From contig CAWDKL010000047.1 of assembly GCA_963802745.1 (NCBI GenBank), positions 34,492-98,491 on the forward strand: DNA of 64,000 nt, read 5' to 3'. The notes under the pieces are model-generated. The model was given only the letters and a program-made list of their open reading frames with translations. It did not search any database and was not told where the DNA came from. Source of the DNA: JAJPKK01 sp963802745 (GTDB lineage: Bacteria; Pseudomonadota; Alphaproteobacteria; Rhizobiales; Xanthobacteraceae). Made by a program: the position numbers and the translations under genes. Position 1 is the stretch's first letter. Each line of letters starts with the position of its first letter. Positions 54,438 to 64,000 of the stretch are shown piece after piece.

Positions 54438-55341
54438 GACGAAAGTTCCCTGAAAGTGACGTGCAGCCGCGTATGATCTGCCGATCCAAACGGCTGTCAT
54501 GTCACGACGAAAAGCAGAATACACCGCCAAGATTTTTTTGCAATTTGACCAGGCACGTCCCAAGCCACAAGGGATTTTTCAACAATTCCATTAATGATCA
54601 AAGCGTTGCCTCATATTTCGACATTCATTGGTTTTTCCGGCAGACAACGGGCACCGAATTCTATCTCATTGATAACGCTTAATGTTTTTTTCATTCAGCG
54701 ATTTAATCTTGAAGCCTCTCGGGCGGCGGTGCGGGTGCGTGAAACGCTGGTGTCGCCCAGGGACAGCTCTTGCACCAGCGGCGCGGCGGGTTTTGGGCGG
54801 TCCAAATCGGGAGCCGCTGCAACCGCGCTTTACCAACGCAACCGCGCCTACATCCTTCTTCACGGGCAGGGTTCCATCATTCGCCAACCCCTGCCGATGG
54901 CCGCGGCCGGCGGCGCGTCCCGGCTGTTAGCCCTACCATAATAATCCAATGTGGCGCAAAGCCGGACAATAGGCGCAGCGTTCCACGGCTTCGCGGTACG
55001 GCCTTTCCGGGCTCGGGAAGCCACAACCCTTCAGATACCGGCGTTACCGGATCAATGTCCGTCCAGTCTAGCGGCATCAATGTTGGTAAAGTTGGTGGCG
55101 GTCCGCTGTCGCCTAGCCTGTTGTACCGCGATCGGCGGCACGTGCATCGCGAAGCCAATGTGACCGTGTCTTGTCAGTCCGGCTGCGACGAATATATTGC
55201 GTGCGCCGCGAGGAGAGGATTGACGCGGGCCGTTGCGGTAACGCAGAACACTGCGGGTCAGGCGAGCGAGTCGCTCCAGGCAGTCGCGCCGGAAGCATGT
55301 GGCTTCGGGCTGGTTTGGTGTACGCAATGGCGTCGCGCAAT
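54438..55341. other. Long gap without a gene upstream of tRNA-Ser
   Basis: About 900 bases. The stretch 54530-54720 is noticeably AT-rich (runs of T), unlike its neighbours. I found no conserved reading frame. The promoters of the DUF1800 unit (minus strand) and of tRNA-Ser must be within it. Confidence 0.35.
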
Positions 55342-55431
55342 GGAGGGGTGGCCGAGTGGCTTAAGGCGCACGCTTGGAAAGCGTGTTTACGGGAAACCGT
55401 AACGTGGGTTCGAATCCCACCCCCTCCGCCA
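55342..55431 (+). tRNA. tRNA-Ser(GGA)
   Basis: 90 bases including an encoded CCA. The acceptor arm GGAGGGG (55342-55348) pairs with CCCCTCC (55421-55427), then the discriminator G and CCA. The anticodon stem CACGC/GCGTG frames the loop TTGGAAA with anticodon GGA at 55376-55378. A long variable arm (TTACGG/CCGTAA) and GTTCGAATC in the T-arm are as expected for class II serine tRNA. Everything downstream to the window end looks foreign, so this gene may be an integration site. Confidence 0.97.
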
Positions 55432-55885
55432 AGGAGCTATCAGCTACCGTTGTACGCAATACCGCAACTGGCATAGCCCCTGGCAAGGCCTTGCCCGAAC
55501 CCTCGGCCTGATTGGATCGCACGTGTGCAGGCGCATTTTGCTCGTCACCGATCCGGTGTACGCACGCGACCGCGTCATCGACGACGGCCTGCGACAGGTG
55601 GACTGGACCAGCGATCAACGGACACGGCAGACAATCCAACAAGCATTACCGAAAAGCGCATATCGCACTCCTGGTTCGCCGAGCTGATATCTGCCTGTCT
55701 ACGCAAGTGGATTTAATCGTCATTAGTCCAAAGATTCTCAGCCTGGAAGGGCGTATGGTTGGATTTTCGCCCATAAGTCACCCGACACCGGAGCAACTCG
55801 GTTGGGTTTTTTAACGCCGATATCCGCCGTGAGCAATACGTTTTTTAATGTTATTATCATACTACTCGGCTCAGTTAGTATTGCT
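55432..55885. other. Gap between tRNA-Ser and the 23S fragment
   Basis: 454 bases without a recognisable gene. Its right part (55820-55875) is AT-rich and does not align to the 23S sequence that normally precedes the fragment. No integrase and no homing endonuclease can be seen. Confidence 0.3.
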
Positions 55886-56570
<685 letters not shown>

Positions 56571-56632
56571 AACGGGGGGGTTGTTGTGTACACGTTTCAG
56601 CATATGCTCCATTGATCTGACATGCAGCTCCG

Positions 56633-56828
56633 TCACGCCGAACGCAGCAATTCGGTCTCGATCGTGCCGAGGGTGCCGCATTGCGGGCATCTGCCGAATA
56701 CCGATCCGGCGGCGTCGACGACCGTATCGCTGGTCAAAGCCGGTGACCGTGGCCTCCCGTCGGCCGAGGTCATCCGACCTGCGTTCCATATCTCCGGTGT
56801 GGCCACATTTTCTGCAGGTCAGATCCAT
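56633..56828 (-). pseudogene. Small zinc-ribbon protein, frameshifted
   Basis: The ATG at 56828 gives MDLTCRKCGHTGDMERRSDD, a CxxC knuckle. A +1 shift near GFDQRY leads into VVDAAGSVFGRCPQCGTLGT and IETELLRSA before the stop at 56633. Two CxxC pairs (CRKC, CPQC) would make a single zinc ribbon of about 65 residues. The span is 196 bases, one over a multiple of three. Its start overlaps the stop of the upstream frame (TGGATCTGA). No specific function can be assigned. Confidence 0.6.
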
Positions 56829-57270
56829 GGTAGTGGTTGTGTGTCCAGTACTTCAAGCATCCCGGCTCCGGCGGCAGCGGCGATGAGGGCGGGCAGTTGT
56901 CGCGGTCGCTCGCCGCCGCTGCGGTTCGAAGACAAACTCCATGGTGTCAAAGCGTGCAGCAGCAGTGATGACGACCGGAATACCTTTGTACAGGCCAGAA
57001 TTCTCAGTGTCGTCATCATGCAGCTTGCCAAAGCCCGCCGTGTCAGTTTTCACACCTTCTGATGCGTAAGTCGTGCGAGAGCGAGCCGGCTCGAGTGTTG
57101 AACAACGCCTGAACGGTGTCGGCTGGCACTTCCCAACGTCGATCCTGACCGCAGTCTTCACCATCTGGTCAGGCGGCGCGAGTAGTCGCTGTAGCCGCAC
57201 TCTACTGGCTGTCCATGGTCCCCCATCCCTTCGGATTCGGGATGCAACATAGGGGCTGCAGACCAACACG
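56819..57270 (-). pseudogene. Unrecognised gene upstream of the zinc ribbon, frame broken
   Basis: Coding-like peptides appear in two minus-strand frames: GFGKLHDDDTENSGLYKGIP and VVITAAARFDTMEFVFEP in one, then PALIAAAAGAGMLEVLDTQP ending LPWI at 56819 in another. I do not recognise the family. The terminal stop overlaps the ATG of the zinc-ribbon frame, suggesting an operon. The N-terminus is uncertain, and the segment before GVKTDT may not be coding. Confidence 0.4.
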
Positions 57271-57575
57271 ATGAAACTCTCTACGCCGCAAGGCTATACG
57301 CTTGCCTTGAATTTTCGCGTCCTAGGCCAGGTTCGCCATTTGCGCCACCTCTCCAGCCTCCGCCGTGGCCGACACAGTAGCAGCGCCCATGACCTCCGGA
57401 TAAACTCGACCGTTGAACCGGCGGTGAAATCCCGCCTCCGGCTGGAGGGGCGGCAGAGTGGCGCGAGCCCGTACCGAACCCGCAAGGTGCTGAGTTACCG
57501 CAGCGGCAAGGGTCTCCGGAACGACCTCGGGACCAGAGACCGGGCCTGACACGCCGAAGACGTCGGCAATCTTTC
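57271..57575. other. Gap with a doubtful minus-strand frame
   Basis: 305 bases. A minus-strand open frame (57322-57552, MSGPVSGPEVVPETLAAAVT ... AEAGEVAQMANLA) could be real but resembles nothing I know. Otherwise no feature. Confidence 0.25.
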
Positions 57576-58370
57576 GTGCATCGCCGGCGCTTGCTCATCG
57601 GTGCTGTCGCCGCCGCCGGTGCCGCGGGCGCATGTCGCGTAGGTGGCAGAGCGGCGGCCCTCCTGCCCTGCGCGGAACCGGCCGGTCAGGCGGTCGGCCC
57701 GGAATATCTCGCGGCAACGTTGAAGGTGAAATCCGGCACCCAGGGTGCCGATGCCGCCCGATCACGCGACGTGGACGACATGCGTCGCTCGGCGCCGTGA
57801 AGGGCTGAACGACCTCGATCTCGTGCTGGCGATCGACACCACCGGCAGCATGGGCGGCGTCATCAACGACGTGAAAGCGAATATGCGGCAGCTGATCGCC
57901 AGCCTCCGCGCCGGCGGCGGTTCCGTGCGCGTGGGGATCGTGGCCTATCGCGACATCCACGATGCGCTATGTGCGTGCTCCCCTTCCCGCTCACCGCGCT
58001 CGACGATGCCGGGACAGCGGCCGCTGCTCGACCTTCGTGTCCGGGTTGCGGGCGGCGGGCGGCGGCGACTGGCCGGAGAAGCTTGACGCCGCGCTCGAAG
58101 TCGCGGCCGGCATGGAGTGGCGCGGCGACGTGGCGTCCTCGATCGTGGTCATCGCGGACGCGCCCGCGCACAAGCAGGACGAGGCGAGCGGCCTTGCGAT
58201 CGCGGAGGCTTTCAGCTCGAAGATCCCGGGCGCCCAGGTATCGCTGATCGATACCGGCTCGGGAGGCCATGCCTTCATGCAAGCGCTGCCGAAGCGAGGC
58301 GGCGGACAATACGTCACCTATGACGGCCACATCACTGAACAGCCTCTTTCCCGCGATCACCGGCTGTGCA
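57576..58370 (+). pseudogene. vWA-domain secreted protein, broken by several frameshifts
   Basis: It opens with GTG (57576), MHRRRLLIGAVAAAGAAGAC, a signal or lipoprotein-type leader. The vWA core is clear: DLDLVLAIDTTGSMGGVIND gives the MIDAS D-x-S/T-x-S-like motif DTTGS, then RVGIVAYRDIHDA. In two other frames VLPFPLTALDDAGTAAA and FVSGLRAAGGGDWPEKLDAA follow, with IVVIADAPAHKQDEASGLAI and GAQVSLIDTGSGGHAFMQAL. At least three shifts occur in 800 bases, yet each piece is free of stops. vWA domains bind ligands through a metal ion. It is followed by a second secreted-type gene and faces the AAA+ genes. Confidence 0.7.
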
Positions 58371-58402
58371 AGCAAATAAACACCCACCGAGGAACCAAAC
58401 CG

Positions 58403-59087
58403 ATGCAGCCGCATGGACACCTCGCACGGGCGGCCTTACTCGCGCTGCTCATCTGGCCTGTTATGGCATCCGGATCAGGGAACCACGCCTCGCCCGCGGC
58501 CCCGAACGCGGAGCCGGCGAAGCCTCCGGCCGTACCTTCGGTCGGACCGGCGTTCCAGTCGGGAGGCATCAAGGTGACGGTGACGTCGATCGCCGCGAAG
58601 GCAGAAACGTCTGGCGTTTTCCTGTTGATGGAAAACAAGACGCGCGGAGAACTTGATGGTCGCGGTCATCGGCGCGCCTCTCGGGCTCAATGGCGGGAAT
58701 GCATTCGGCCCGGAAGCCATCGGCGGAATAGCCTACGTGCATCTATAATCCGAGCAACATTTCCGTCGTCAGGCTGGACAGATCCTTCGAAATAGCGGGA
58801 TGTCTGAAAGGCGACAAAGAGAAACCGAAGCTCACGCCTGACGCTTTCACTCTCATCGAGGCGGGGCAACGCGATCACGATGAGCGTGGCATTTCGGATC
58901 CTACACCCCCGTGGATCTGGAGAAGGATTTCTCGTTCTCGATGAACGTTGCCGTCTTCAAGGAAGCCGACCTCAATCCGCCCGATGACAACGGCGCCCTT
59001 GCGGCGAAGAACAAATCATCGGCGCTGCCGAAATCGTTGCGCTATCTCAGCGTCGGGATCGGTTCGCTTCCTCTCAACCAGAAGTGA
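58403..59087 (+). pseudogene. Secreted protein of unknown family, frameshifted
   Basis: ATG 58403 with GAGGAA upstream gives a signal peptide (RAALLALLIWPVMASG). The mature part starts with a Pro/Ala-rich stretch, then GGIKVTVTSIAAKAETSGVF, LLMENKT, then (other frames) MVAVIGAPLGLNGGNAFGPE, VVRLDRSFEIAGCLKGDKEK and DLEKDFSFSMNVAVFKEADL, ending GSLPLNQK at the TGA 59085-59087. About 228 residues if repaired. The pattern (strands around NKT, ISVVRLDRSFEI) looks like an Ig- or DUF4352-type beta sandwich, but I cannot assign it. It lies directly after the vWA gene, same strand. Confidence 0.55.
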
Positions 59088-60600
59088 TCCGCCCTACTTC
59101 TCTGTCTGCTGATTGAATCGTTTGCACAGCGTCGGCGACCGCCGCACGAAGCGCGGCTCGCTTCGCCTCTTCGCGATCCTGGCCTCGTCCGGTTTCCTGG
59201 ACGGGGCCGCTAAACAGCGCGGAATCGTCAACCGACCAGACCGCGTTCAGCGACAGATGGGCCGTCACCATCCAGGCAATGAATGTCCCCGCTCGTATCC
59301 ATTGCCGGATCGTCAATGCGGTCAATCGAAACATCGACGAGGAGCGCGGCATCATTCCGGCCGGTCACGATCTGAAAGCCCTTGCTACGAAGATTGCTGC
59401 GCAGAGCCGTGGCGACATCGCGGTCCAGACCGCCTTGCCCCGAGGTGAACACGAAAATCGGCACATGCGCCTTCGGTCGCGGTCGTCAGGCCGCGTTGCG
59501 GGCCAAGGAGAATGGCCGTGGCGCGGGTCGCTGTTTCCCAGGCCGCCCTGTGCTGGTCCTGAAAGCGCGCCTGATCGAAAGGCGTGATCGCGTTCATCGC
59601 CGTCAGAATCCCGCGATCCCCTGCCCCGTTGCGTTGCCGCCACTGTTCGGCCGCGACCAGCAGCGCGCGCGAGACGATCATCGCTCGCGGCCATGACATC
59701 GGCCGCCGCTCGGCCTTTGGCCATCGCGTCCTCTGCTGATCGGTCAATTCGGCGGCGGGCAGGTCTTGCACCATCCGGTAGATATCGGCGGCGGCCTGGA
59801 CGGTCTCGGGACTTTCATGCTGCGTCATGGCGTTCAGCCGGTCGTGCAGCAGGGACAAAGCAAGCGGTTTGGCCAGCGCGCGCGCTTTTTCCAGCGTGTC
59901 CTTTTGCTCCGGCGTGGCGATCTCCTCATCGAAAGGCGTGATCGCCGCCGTCGCAGCAACGAGCTGCCGGGCGTTCTCCGGCGTTTGTCCGGCCTGCCGC
60001 CACGAGCGGGAAGAGTTTCGCGAGGCGGGCCCTGCCCTCGTTCAACGTCGCGGCGGCCTGGTTCGCGATGCCGAACGACTCGCGTTGCGCCGGGGTCAGC
60101 CGGTCGCGGTCGAAATGCGGTCAGCTGTTTCGATCGCATCTGCGAGCCGGATGATAAGCTGCGCCCGACCGGTCGCCGGCGAAGATCGCGGTCGCCTGCA
60201 GCAATGCTGCGATATGGGCGTCGCTCGCTTCCATCGCGGCGCCGAATTCCCTGGCCTTCACCAGCAAGGCCGCTTCACCGGCGTAGCGCGGGCGCGACCG
60301 ATCGAAATCATCGAGCACCGCGCCGGCGCCTCGCCGCCGCCGCCATGGCGTCGGGCGTGCGGCTGGTCTCTGCCGCTGCAATGGCGCGTCTCGAAACGGC
60401 GAAATGCTCCGTCGCTGAGGCCAAGGATGCTGAGGCGGCAATCGCCGGCCGCGCAGGGCCGCGAGCCGCGACTTGGTGGAGGCCCGGACATCGCGGCCCC
60501 GCACCCGGTCTTCCTCGGTCAGGCATTCGCAAGGCGGCCGGCATGCTGCTCGCAGCGCTGGCCGGGCCGCGGCCACTTTCGTCGGCCGCGTCATGGGCCG
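59074..60600 (-). pseudogene. Long helical protein, heavily frameshifted
   Basis: Coding-like segments on the minus strand change frame about every 100-250 bases. In order they include RLAALRG, AIAASASLASATEHFAVSRR, LLVKAREFGAAMEASDAHIA, LTPAQRESFGIANQAAATLN, TPEQKDTLEKARALAKPLAL, SLLHDRLNAMTQHESPETVQ, DVATALRSNLRSKGFQIVTG and LREEAKRAALRAAVADAVQT-like EEAKRAALRAAVADAVQTIQ. ITPFD occurs twice, hinting at an internal duplication. The last part (RGDIH... WMVTAHLSLNAVWSVDDSAL) looks like a beta domain. Probably 450 or more residues, Ala/Glu-rich and helical. It follows the AAA+ gene on the same strand. Function is unknown. Confidence 0.45.
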
Positions 60601-61723
60601 CTTCGATAGTCGGCGAGGCGCAGATCGCTCGCCGGATCGGACGGCAGATACGGCGCGCTTGCGGTGGCGCGGTGCGCGGAACCCGACGGCGGACGCCCGC
60701 GAGGATCGTCCCGCCGCCGCTCAGCGCGCGCAGAACCGCCATGACGGTGAAAACGCCAGCCGCCAGCACCGTGAACTCTCCAGGCCGGAACGGTGCGCCA
60801 CAGGCGCGACGGCCGTGGCGAAGAGACTGCTTACCATCCGTCGCGGTGCGGATGTCGTCCGCCGTGATCGTGAGCAGTTCCTCATTCGTCATCGTCTCGA
60901 AATCAGGCGTCTCGGCGATGCGGTAGGCCTGCACCGGCAGGATGCGCTCGAAGAACGTGCGAATGTCGCGCGCGTTGCCGAAATCCTCCCGCTTGTGATC
61001 GAGGCCGCGGATGTATTTTTCCGCCTCGCGCGCGGCCTCGGGATCGAGCAGATATTTGCCTTCCCGGGTCATGAACCGGAAGATCGCGATCAGCTCATCA
61101 TGTTCGTAAGAATGAAACTGCAATTCGCGCGTGAAGCGCGAGCGAAGGCCGGGATTGTTTTCGAGGAACCGCCGCATCGGCGCCGGATAGCCCGCCACGA
61201 TCACGACCAGCCGGTCGCGATAGTCCTCCATCATCTTGAGGAGAGTTTGGATGGCTTCGTTGCCGTAAAGATCGCTGCTCGGCAGGTCTCCCGTGCCGCC
61301 GGCGAGCGCATAGGCTTCATCGATGAACAGAACGCCGTCGAGCGCATCCTTGACCGCCTCTCGCACGAGCTGCCCCGCCGCACCCAGATGCGAGCCGACC
61401 AGCTTCGCGCGGTCGACCTCGATGCAGTGGCCCTTGCGCAAGAGACCGATCGCCTTGAACAGGTCGCCGATCTTCCGGGCCATGATCGTTTTCCCGGTCC
61501 CCGGCGGCCCGGTAAAGATCAGGTGCAGGCTCACCTTTTCCATCGGGATGTCCCGCTCGCGGCGCAGCGCGATCAGGCGGCCAAGCGCGATCAGCTGATT
61601 GAGTTCGGTCTTGATGTTGTCCATGCCGATGAGATCGCCGATCTCCTTCAGCACCTTGGCGAGATCGTCATTGTCGGCGCGCTTGCCGGTCGGAATGCGG
61701 GAGCCAGTCGGGATCATGCCCAT
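60308..61723 (-). CDS. AAA+ ATPase, CbbX/SpoVK-like
   Basis: The AAA+ part covers residues 1 to about 305 and is intact: DLIGMDNIKTELNQLIALGR, Walker A GPPGTGKT, Walker B DGVLFIDEAYAL, sensor-1 region VVIVAGYPAPMRRFLENNPG, arginine finger LRSRF, and NARDIRTFFERILPVQAYRI. These belong to the CbbX/SpoVK/EccA branch, which remodels partner proteins with ATP. Past ITADDIRTATDG (about 60780) the frame probably leaves the gene, and the Arg-rich rest is likely the shadow of a broken downstream gene. Upstream on the same strand lies a second, membrane-linked AAA+ gene. Confidence 0.82.
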   Translation of the reverse strand: MGMIPTGSRIPTGKRADNDDLAKVLKEIGDLIGMDNIKTELNQLIALGRLIALRRERDIPMEKVSLHLIFTGPPGTGKTIMARKIGDLFKAIGLLRKGHCIEVDRAKLVGSHLGAAGQLVREAVKDALDGVLFIDEAYALAGGTGDLPSSDLYGNEAIQTLLKMMEDYRDRLVVIVAGYPAPMRRFLENNPGLRSRFTRELQFHSYEHDELIAIFRFMTREGKYLLDPEAAREAEKYIRGLDHKREDFGNARDIRTFFERILPVQAYRIAETPDFETMTNEELLTITADDIRTATDGKQSLRHGRRACGAPFRPGEFTVLAAGVFTVMAVLRALSGGGTILAGVRRRVPRTAPPQARRICRPIRRAICASPTIEAAHDAADESGRGPASAASSMPAALRMPDRGRPGAGPRCPGLHQVAARGPARPAIAASASLASATEHFAVSRRAIAAAETSRTPDAMAAAARRRRGAR

Positions 61724-61786
61724 GCCGGATGTCCTTCGGTGGTCGCAGCTACAGGGTTGGTGTCGCGTTTCGCACGTCGTCCGCCG

Positions 61787-62931
61787 TCACGATACGCCGT
61801 TCTTCCGCCGGAGGGCGCTGTCACTGTGAACCCGGAGACCGTGGCTGTGCAGCACATCATCGACAAGGCGCCGGATCGCATGGGCGTTGTCGAATTCTTC
61901 GCCCGCCTGCGCCCGCCGTTCCTCGATCTGGATATCCACGGCTCGATCCGCGCCGGCCGCGAGCGAGAGGCTCTTCTCTTCCAGCAACCGAAGAAAGATG
62001 TCCCGAAGCGCCGCGCGCGCTCAGCGGCGGAAAATCGATCCGCCGCACATTGAATTGGCCGAGCCACCGATTGCCAGGGTCCAGACGGCCGATCGCCGCT
62101 GCGTGACCCGGTGCCGATCACGAACAGACGACGGGGATACCGGCGAGCGATGTCCAGAAGACGGCCGCCGACCTCCGTCGCCGCCTGCCCGCCGGGGCGC
62201 CGGCAAGCCAATCCAGATCATCGATCAGGAGCGCGCCATCGATCGCCGTCTGGATGTGATCACTCAGACCTGCCATCGCCGCGTCGCTCGGCCCATACGC
62301 GCCGCCAAGCCCGGGTGTTTCTACAGGGCCTATGGGAACGATCCGGTCAGTCCCGAGAGCGCCCGCGGCGCGTAGCTCGGACGCGAGCGCGAGTGCGACC
62401 GAGGATTTGCCGGTGCCGCGAGGGCCGACCAGCAGCACGATCGTCGCGGGTGCGATGGTGCCGATCCGGTTCACGCGCGCCGCGACCAGCTGGTTGATTT
62501 CGGCGAACACGTCATCGAGGCCGACGAAACGGGACACGTCCGGCGCCGTGGTTCTCGATGGCGGGTTTGCGACGGGCGTTTCCGCCGACACCGGCGTGCG
62601 ACGGCCGCCGCGGCCGTCGATGACGGCTCCTCTGGCGTGGCGATGGGAGCTGCCACGGGTGACGCGGCGCCAATGTCATCACGAAACGCGGCGCGAAGCG
62701 ATCAAGTACGCGCGTGGCCGCGGGATAACGATCCGCCCATCCGAGCCCACCGTCCGCGCGCCAGATGCCGATCCCCACGGCGCACCAGAGCAGGAGGGCG
62801 AGAGGCACGGACAATCCGCCGAGCCAGCGCGTGAGCCAGATCACGCCCATCATGCCGAGGAACCCGACCGCGAGACGCGCGGGAAACGGGAGCGCCTGAA
62901 AGTGGCCGAGTGCGCCGGTCGGCGCCGGCAT
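61787..62931 (-). pseudogene. Membrane-anchored AAA+ ATPase, frameshifted
   Basis: The start MPAPTGALGHFQALPFPARL leads into two adjacent membrane segments (LAVGFLGMMGVIWLTRWLGG; VPLALLLWCAVGIGIW). In another frame a AAA+ domain follows: FVGLDDVFAEINQLVAARVN, Walker A GPRGTGKS and Walker B GALLIDDLDWL. Further frames add RYPRRLFVIGTGS, LEEKSLSLAAGADRAVDIQI and FDNAHAIRRLVDDVLHSHGL, the CbbX-like C-terminal end. At least four frame changes occur. It lies just upstream of the intact AAA+ gene, so the two probably worked as partners, with this one at the inner membrane. Confidence 0.65.
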
Positions 62932-63037
62932 GGTCGTTCTCCTCGGATGACAGCGTGCGAGGTGCTGTCCGGCGGATGATCGATACGAGGATAGTCAGCA
63001 ACGCCGAAGCTGTCTGCCGTGGTCTACGGGGCCGTGC

Positions 63038-63292
63038 TCATCGTCCGTTGAACCCCTTCTTCCATTCGCGAACCGCTGCCGCACGCGTCGTCATTGGCAA
63101 CGTGTGAGGCTGGATCACGCAACCGTAAGGGGGAGGCCCGGCAGCGCGGAGCACGTTCTTGCATCCCGCGATCCAGCCGCCAGCCGAGCTTTCTCGCCAG
63201 ATTTTGGCGGTGCTGCGACACCACGGGCACCGTGGAAGAACGGTTGCCGTTGTTCGGTTTTCACAGTCTCGCAAGGGACGCACGTCAATCAC
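63038..63292 (-). CDS. Lar-like zinc-finger protein (restriction-alleviation family resemblance)
   Basis: 84 residues from a GTG at 63292. The pattern RCPWCRSTAKIWRESSAGGW, IAGCKN, then AAAVREWKKGFN resembles phage-type Lar/restriction-alleviation zinc fingers (CPFCG...GWxVxC...AVxxWNxR). Only one clear CxxC pair and a later Cys are present, so the assignment is tentative. Such proteins are typical of phages and islands, which suits the surroundings. Confidence 0.4.
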   Translation of the reverse strand: MIDVRPLRDCENRTTATVLPRCPWCRSTAKIWRESSAGGWIAGCKNVLRAAGPPPYGCVIQPHTLPMTTRAAAVREWKKGFNGR

Positions 63293-63404
63293 CTTGTAGC
63301 TGTCACTGAACGATGCGCTTCACCACGAAAAAGCCCAGCGCGCCCCGCGGGCAATCTATACGTTCTGAAATCGGAATAGAAGAGCGTCACTGCATGGGCG
63401 CGCC

Positions 63405-63647
63405 CCTCCCGCCGACGCCGAGGTTATACGCGGCCGGCACTGGCCAAACATCATGACACTAATCCAGACCGCGAAGTTGAACGGCGTTAAGCCGCTCGCC
63501 TCGCGCACCGACGTGCTCGAACGCATCGTCTCTCAGCGAACCAAACGGCACGAATTGGATACGCTGCTGCCGTGGAACTGGAAGACGGACAGAGAAGCTG
63601 AAGCAGCCAACGCACAATACCCCGCTTTGATCATTCGCCACACATAA
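63405..63647 (+). pseudogene. tnpC: IS66-family transposase C-terminal remnant
   Basis: Reading in the frame of the ATG at 63453 gives IMTLIQTAKLNGVKPLASRT, DVLERIV, then ELDTLLPWNWK. This is the C-terminal element of IS66 transposases (…LIETAKLNGVDP..YL.DVL.RI…LLPW). The preceding codons GRHWPN fit the family as well. The catalytic DDE core is absent. The sequence CTCTTAC at 63686-63692 might mark the right end of the element. It indicates past transposition at the edge of the island. Confidence 0.75.
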
Positions 63648-63845
63648 CGAAGGACCACCGCATTGGTCCGGCGCGTGCGGCACAACTCTTACCTGAAAGG
63701 AACCCGTTTGCAAGGCGTTCAGGGGTTAAGCGAAAGCGTCACGAGGCTTTCCGGAGCGGATCCAGACAAAGGCTGTTTTTTTGGAGATGTTGTGATAGCG
63801 TGATAACCCTTGCGTTAAAACGACTAGCCTTCGAAGCGCCATCCC

Positions 63846-64000
63846 ATGAAAAGTTTTACAAAAGAACATCTGCCATACTCACTTCTGATGGCAATTCTAT
63901 TGCTTTTCGGTTGCAAACCGGACGCCCAAGCGGCACAAGGTCAATGCGTCTCGGACTGTCTAGCGGTGCATAAATGCCAAACAACTTTTACGCAGGACCA
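63846..64000 (+). CDS. Lipoprotein, N-terminal part (cut by the window end)
   Basis: 51 codons are visible from the ATG at 63846. The start MKSFTKEHLPYSLLMAILLL leads into the lipobox LLFGC (Cys23), so the protein should be lipid-anchored. The mature part has a cysteine pattern, GQCVSDCLAVHKC, in 13 residues. Base composition is clearly AT-richer than the rest of the window, suggesting foreign origin. Family unknown. Confidence 0.6.
   Translation, partial: MKSFTKEHLPYSLLMAILLLFGCKPDAQAAQGQCVSDCLAVHKCQTTFTQD

Noticed and set aside
55342..55431. Attachment-site duplication of the tRNA-Ser 3' end
   Set aside because: I looked for a second copy of the terminal CCCCCTCCGCCA stretch downstream and did not find one in the window. 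The matching site could lie outside it.

Overview
The window is high-GC DNA from an alphaproteobacterium, most likely a soil or freshwater Hyphomicrobiales member of the Xanthobacteraceae/Bradyrhizobium kind. This rests on the rpoZ / NYN-domain / uracil-DNA glycosylase neighbourhood, DUF992 and IalB family proteins, several tripartite-tricarboxylate (TctC/Bug) binding proteins, and a two-gene indolepyruvate oxidoreductase with a long beta subunit. Taxonomy is inferred from gene content only.

Layout. 1-1.3 kb: the tail of a possible molybdenum hydroxylase, then remnants of a Trb conjugation cluster (trbI C-terminus and a DUF2274 gene) and an unknown gene. 1.6-6.3 kb: a frameshifted SMR efflux gene, a small secreted protein, a CaiB-type CoA transferase, rpoZ, a NYN-domain gene and a type-5 uracil-DNA glycosylase. 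6.5-16.5 kb: an accessory catabolic/secretory region with an LLM flavin monooxygenase, four related secreted proteins of unknown function, tandem DUF992 proteins and a TRAP DctQM pair. 16.6-25.5 kb: an MFS exporter, a trypsin-fold protein that has lost its catalytic residues, a serine/alanine-glyoxylate aminotransferase divergent from a GlcD-GlcF-type fusion dehydrogenase, and an ACS-type MFS transporter. 25.7-31.2 kb: bacterioferritin and its ferredoxin, an RND efflux pump with an apparent CTG start, and a broken carboxymuconolactone decarboxylase. 31.4-48.8 kb: TctC-type receptors, indolepyruvate oxidoreductase iorAB (frameshifted and fused), Uma2, a CnbZ-like protein, succinate-semialdehyde dehydrogenase, a HigBA-type toxin-antitoxin pair, a hydrolase-OsmC fusion, pyrG, secG, a cytochrome c and a GST. 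48.9-54.4 kb: a beta-helix protein, IalB, and a coupled DUF1501/DUF1800 pair. 55.3-64 kb: tRNA-Ser(GGA) followed by an island-like stretch with a divergent, damaged 23S rRNA fragment, a zinc-ribbon gene, a degraded vWA / AAA+ / membrane-AAA+ cluster, a Lar-like zinc finger, an IS66 remnant and a lipoprotein.

Two themes cut across the window. First, palindromic repeat elements lie inside protein-coding genes and are read through in frame: one in the GlcDF-like gene, one in iorB, and one in the iorA-iorB linker, where it appears to fuse the two subunits. Second, many otherwise well-conserved genes carry one frameshift, mostly of the +1 type, and indel density rises sharply after about 55 kb. 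This could be uncorrected sequencing error, recent decay, or (less likely) programmed shifting. Every gene called a pseudogene here should be read with that doubt.
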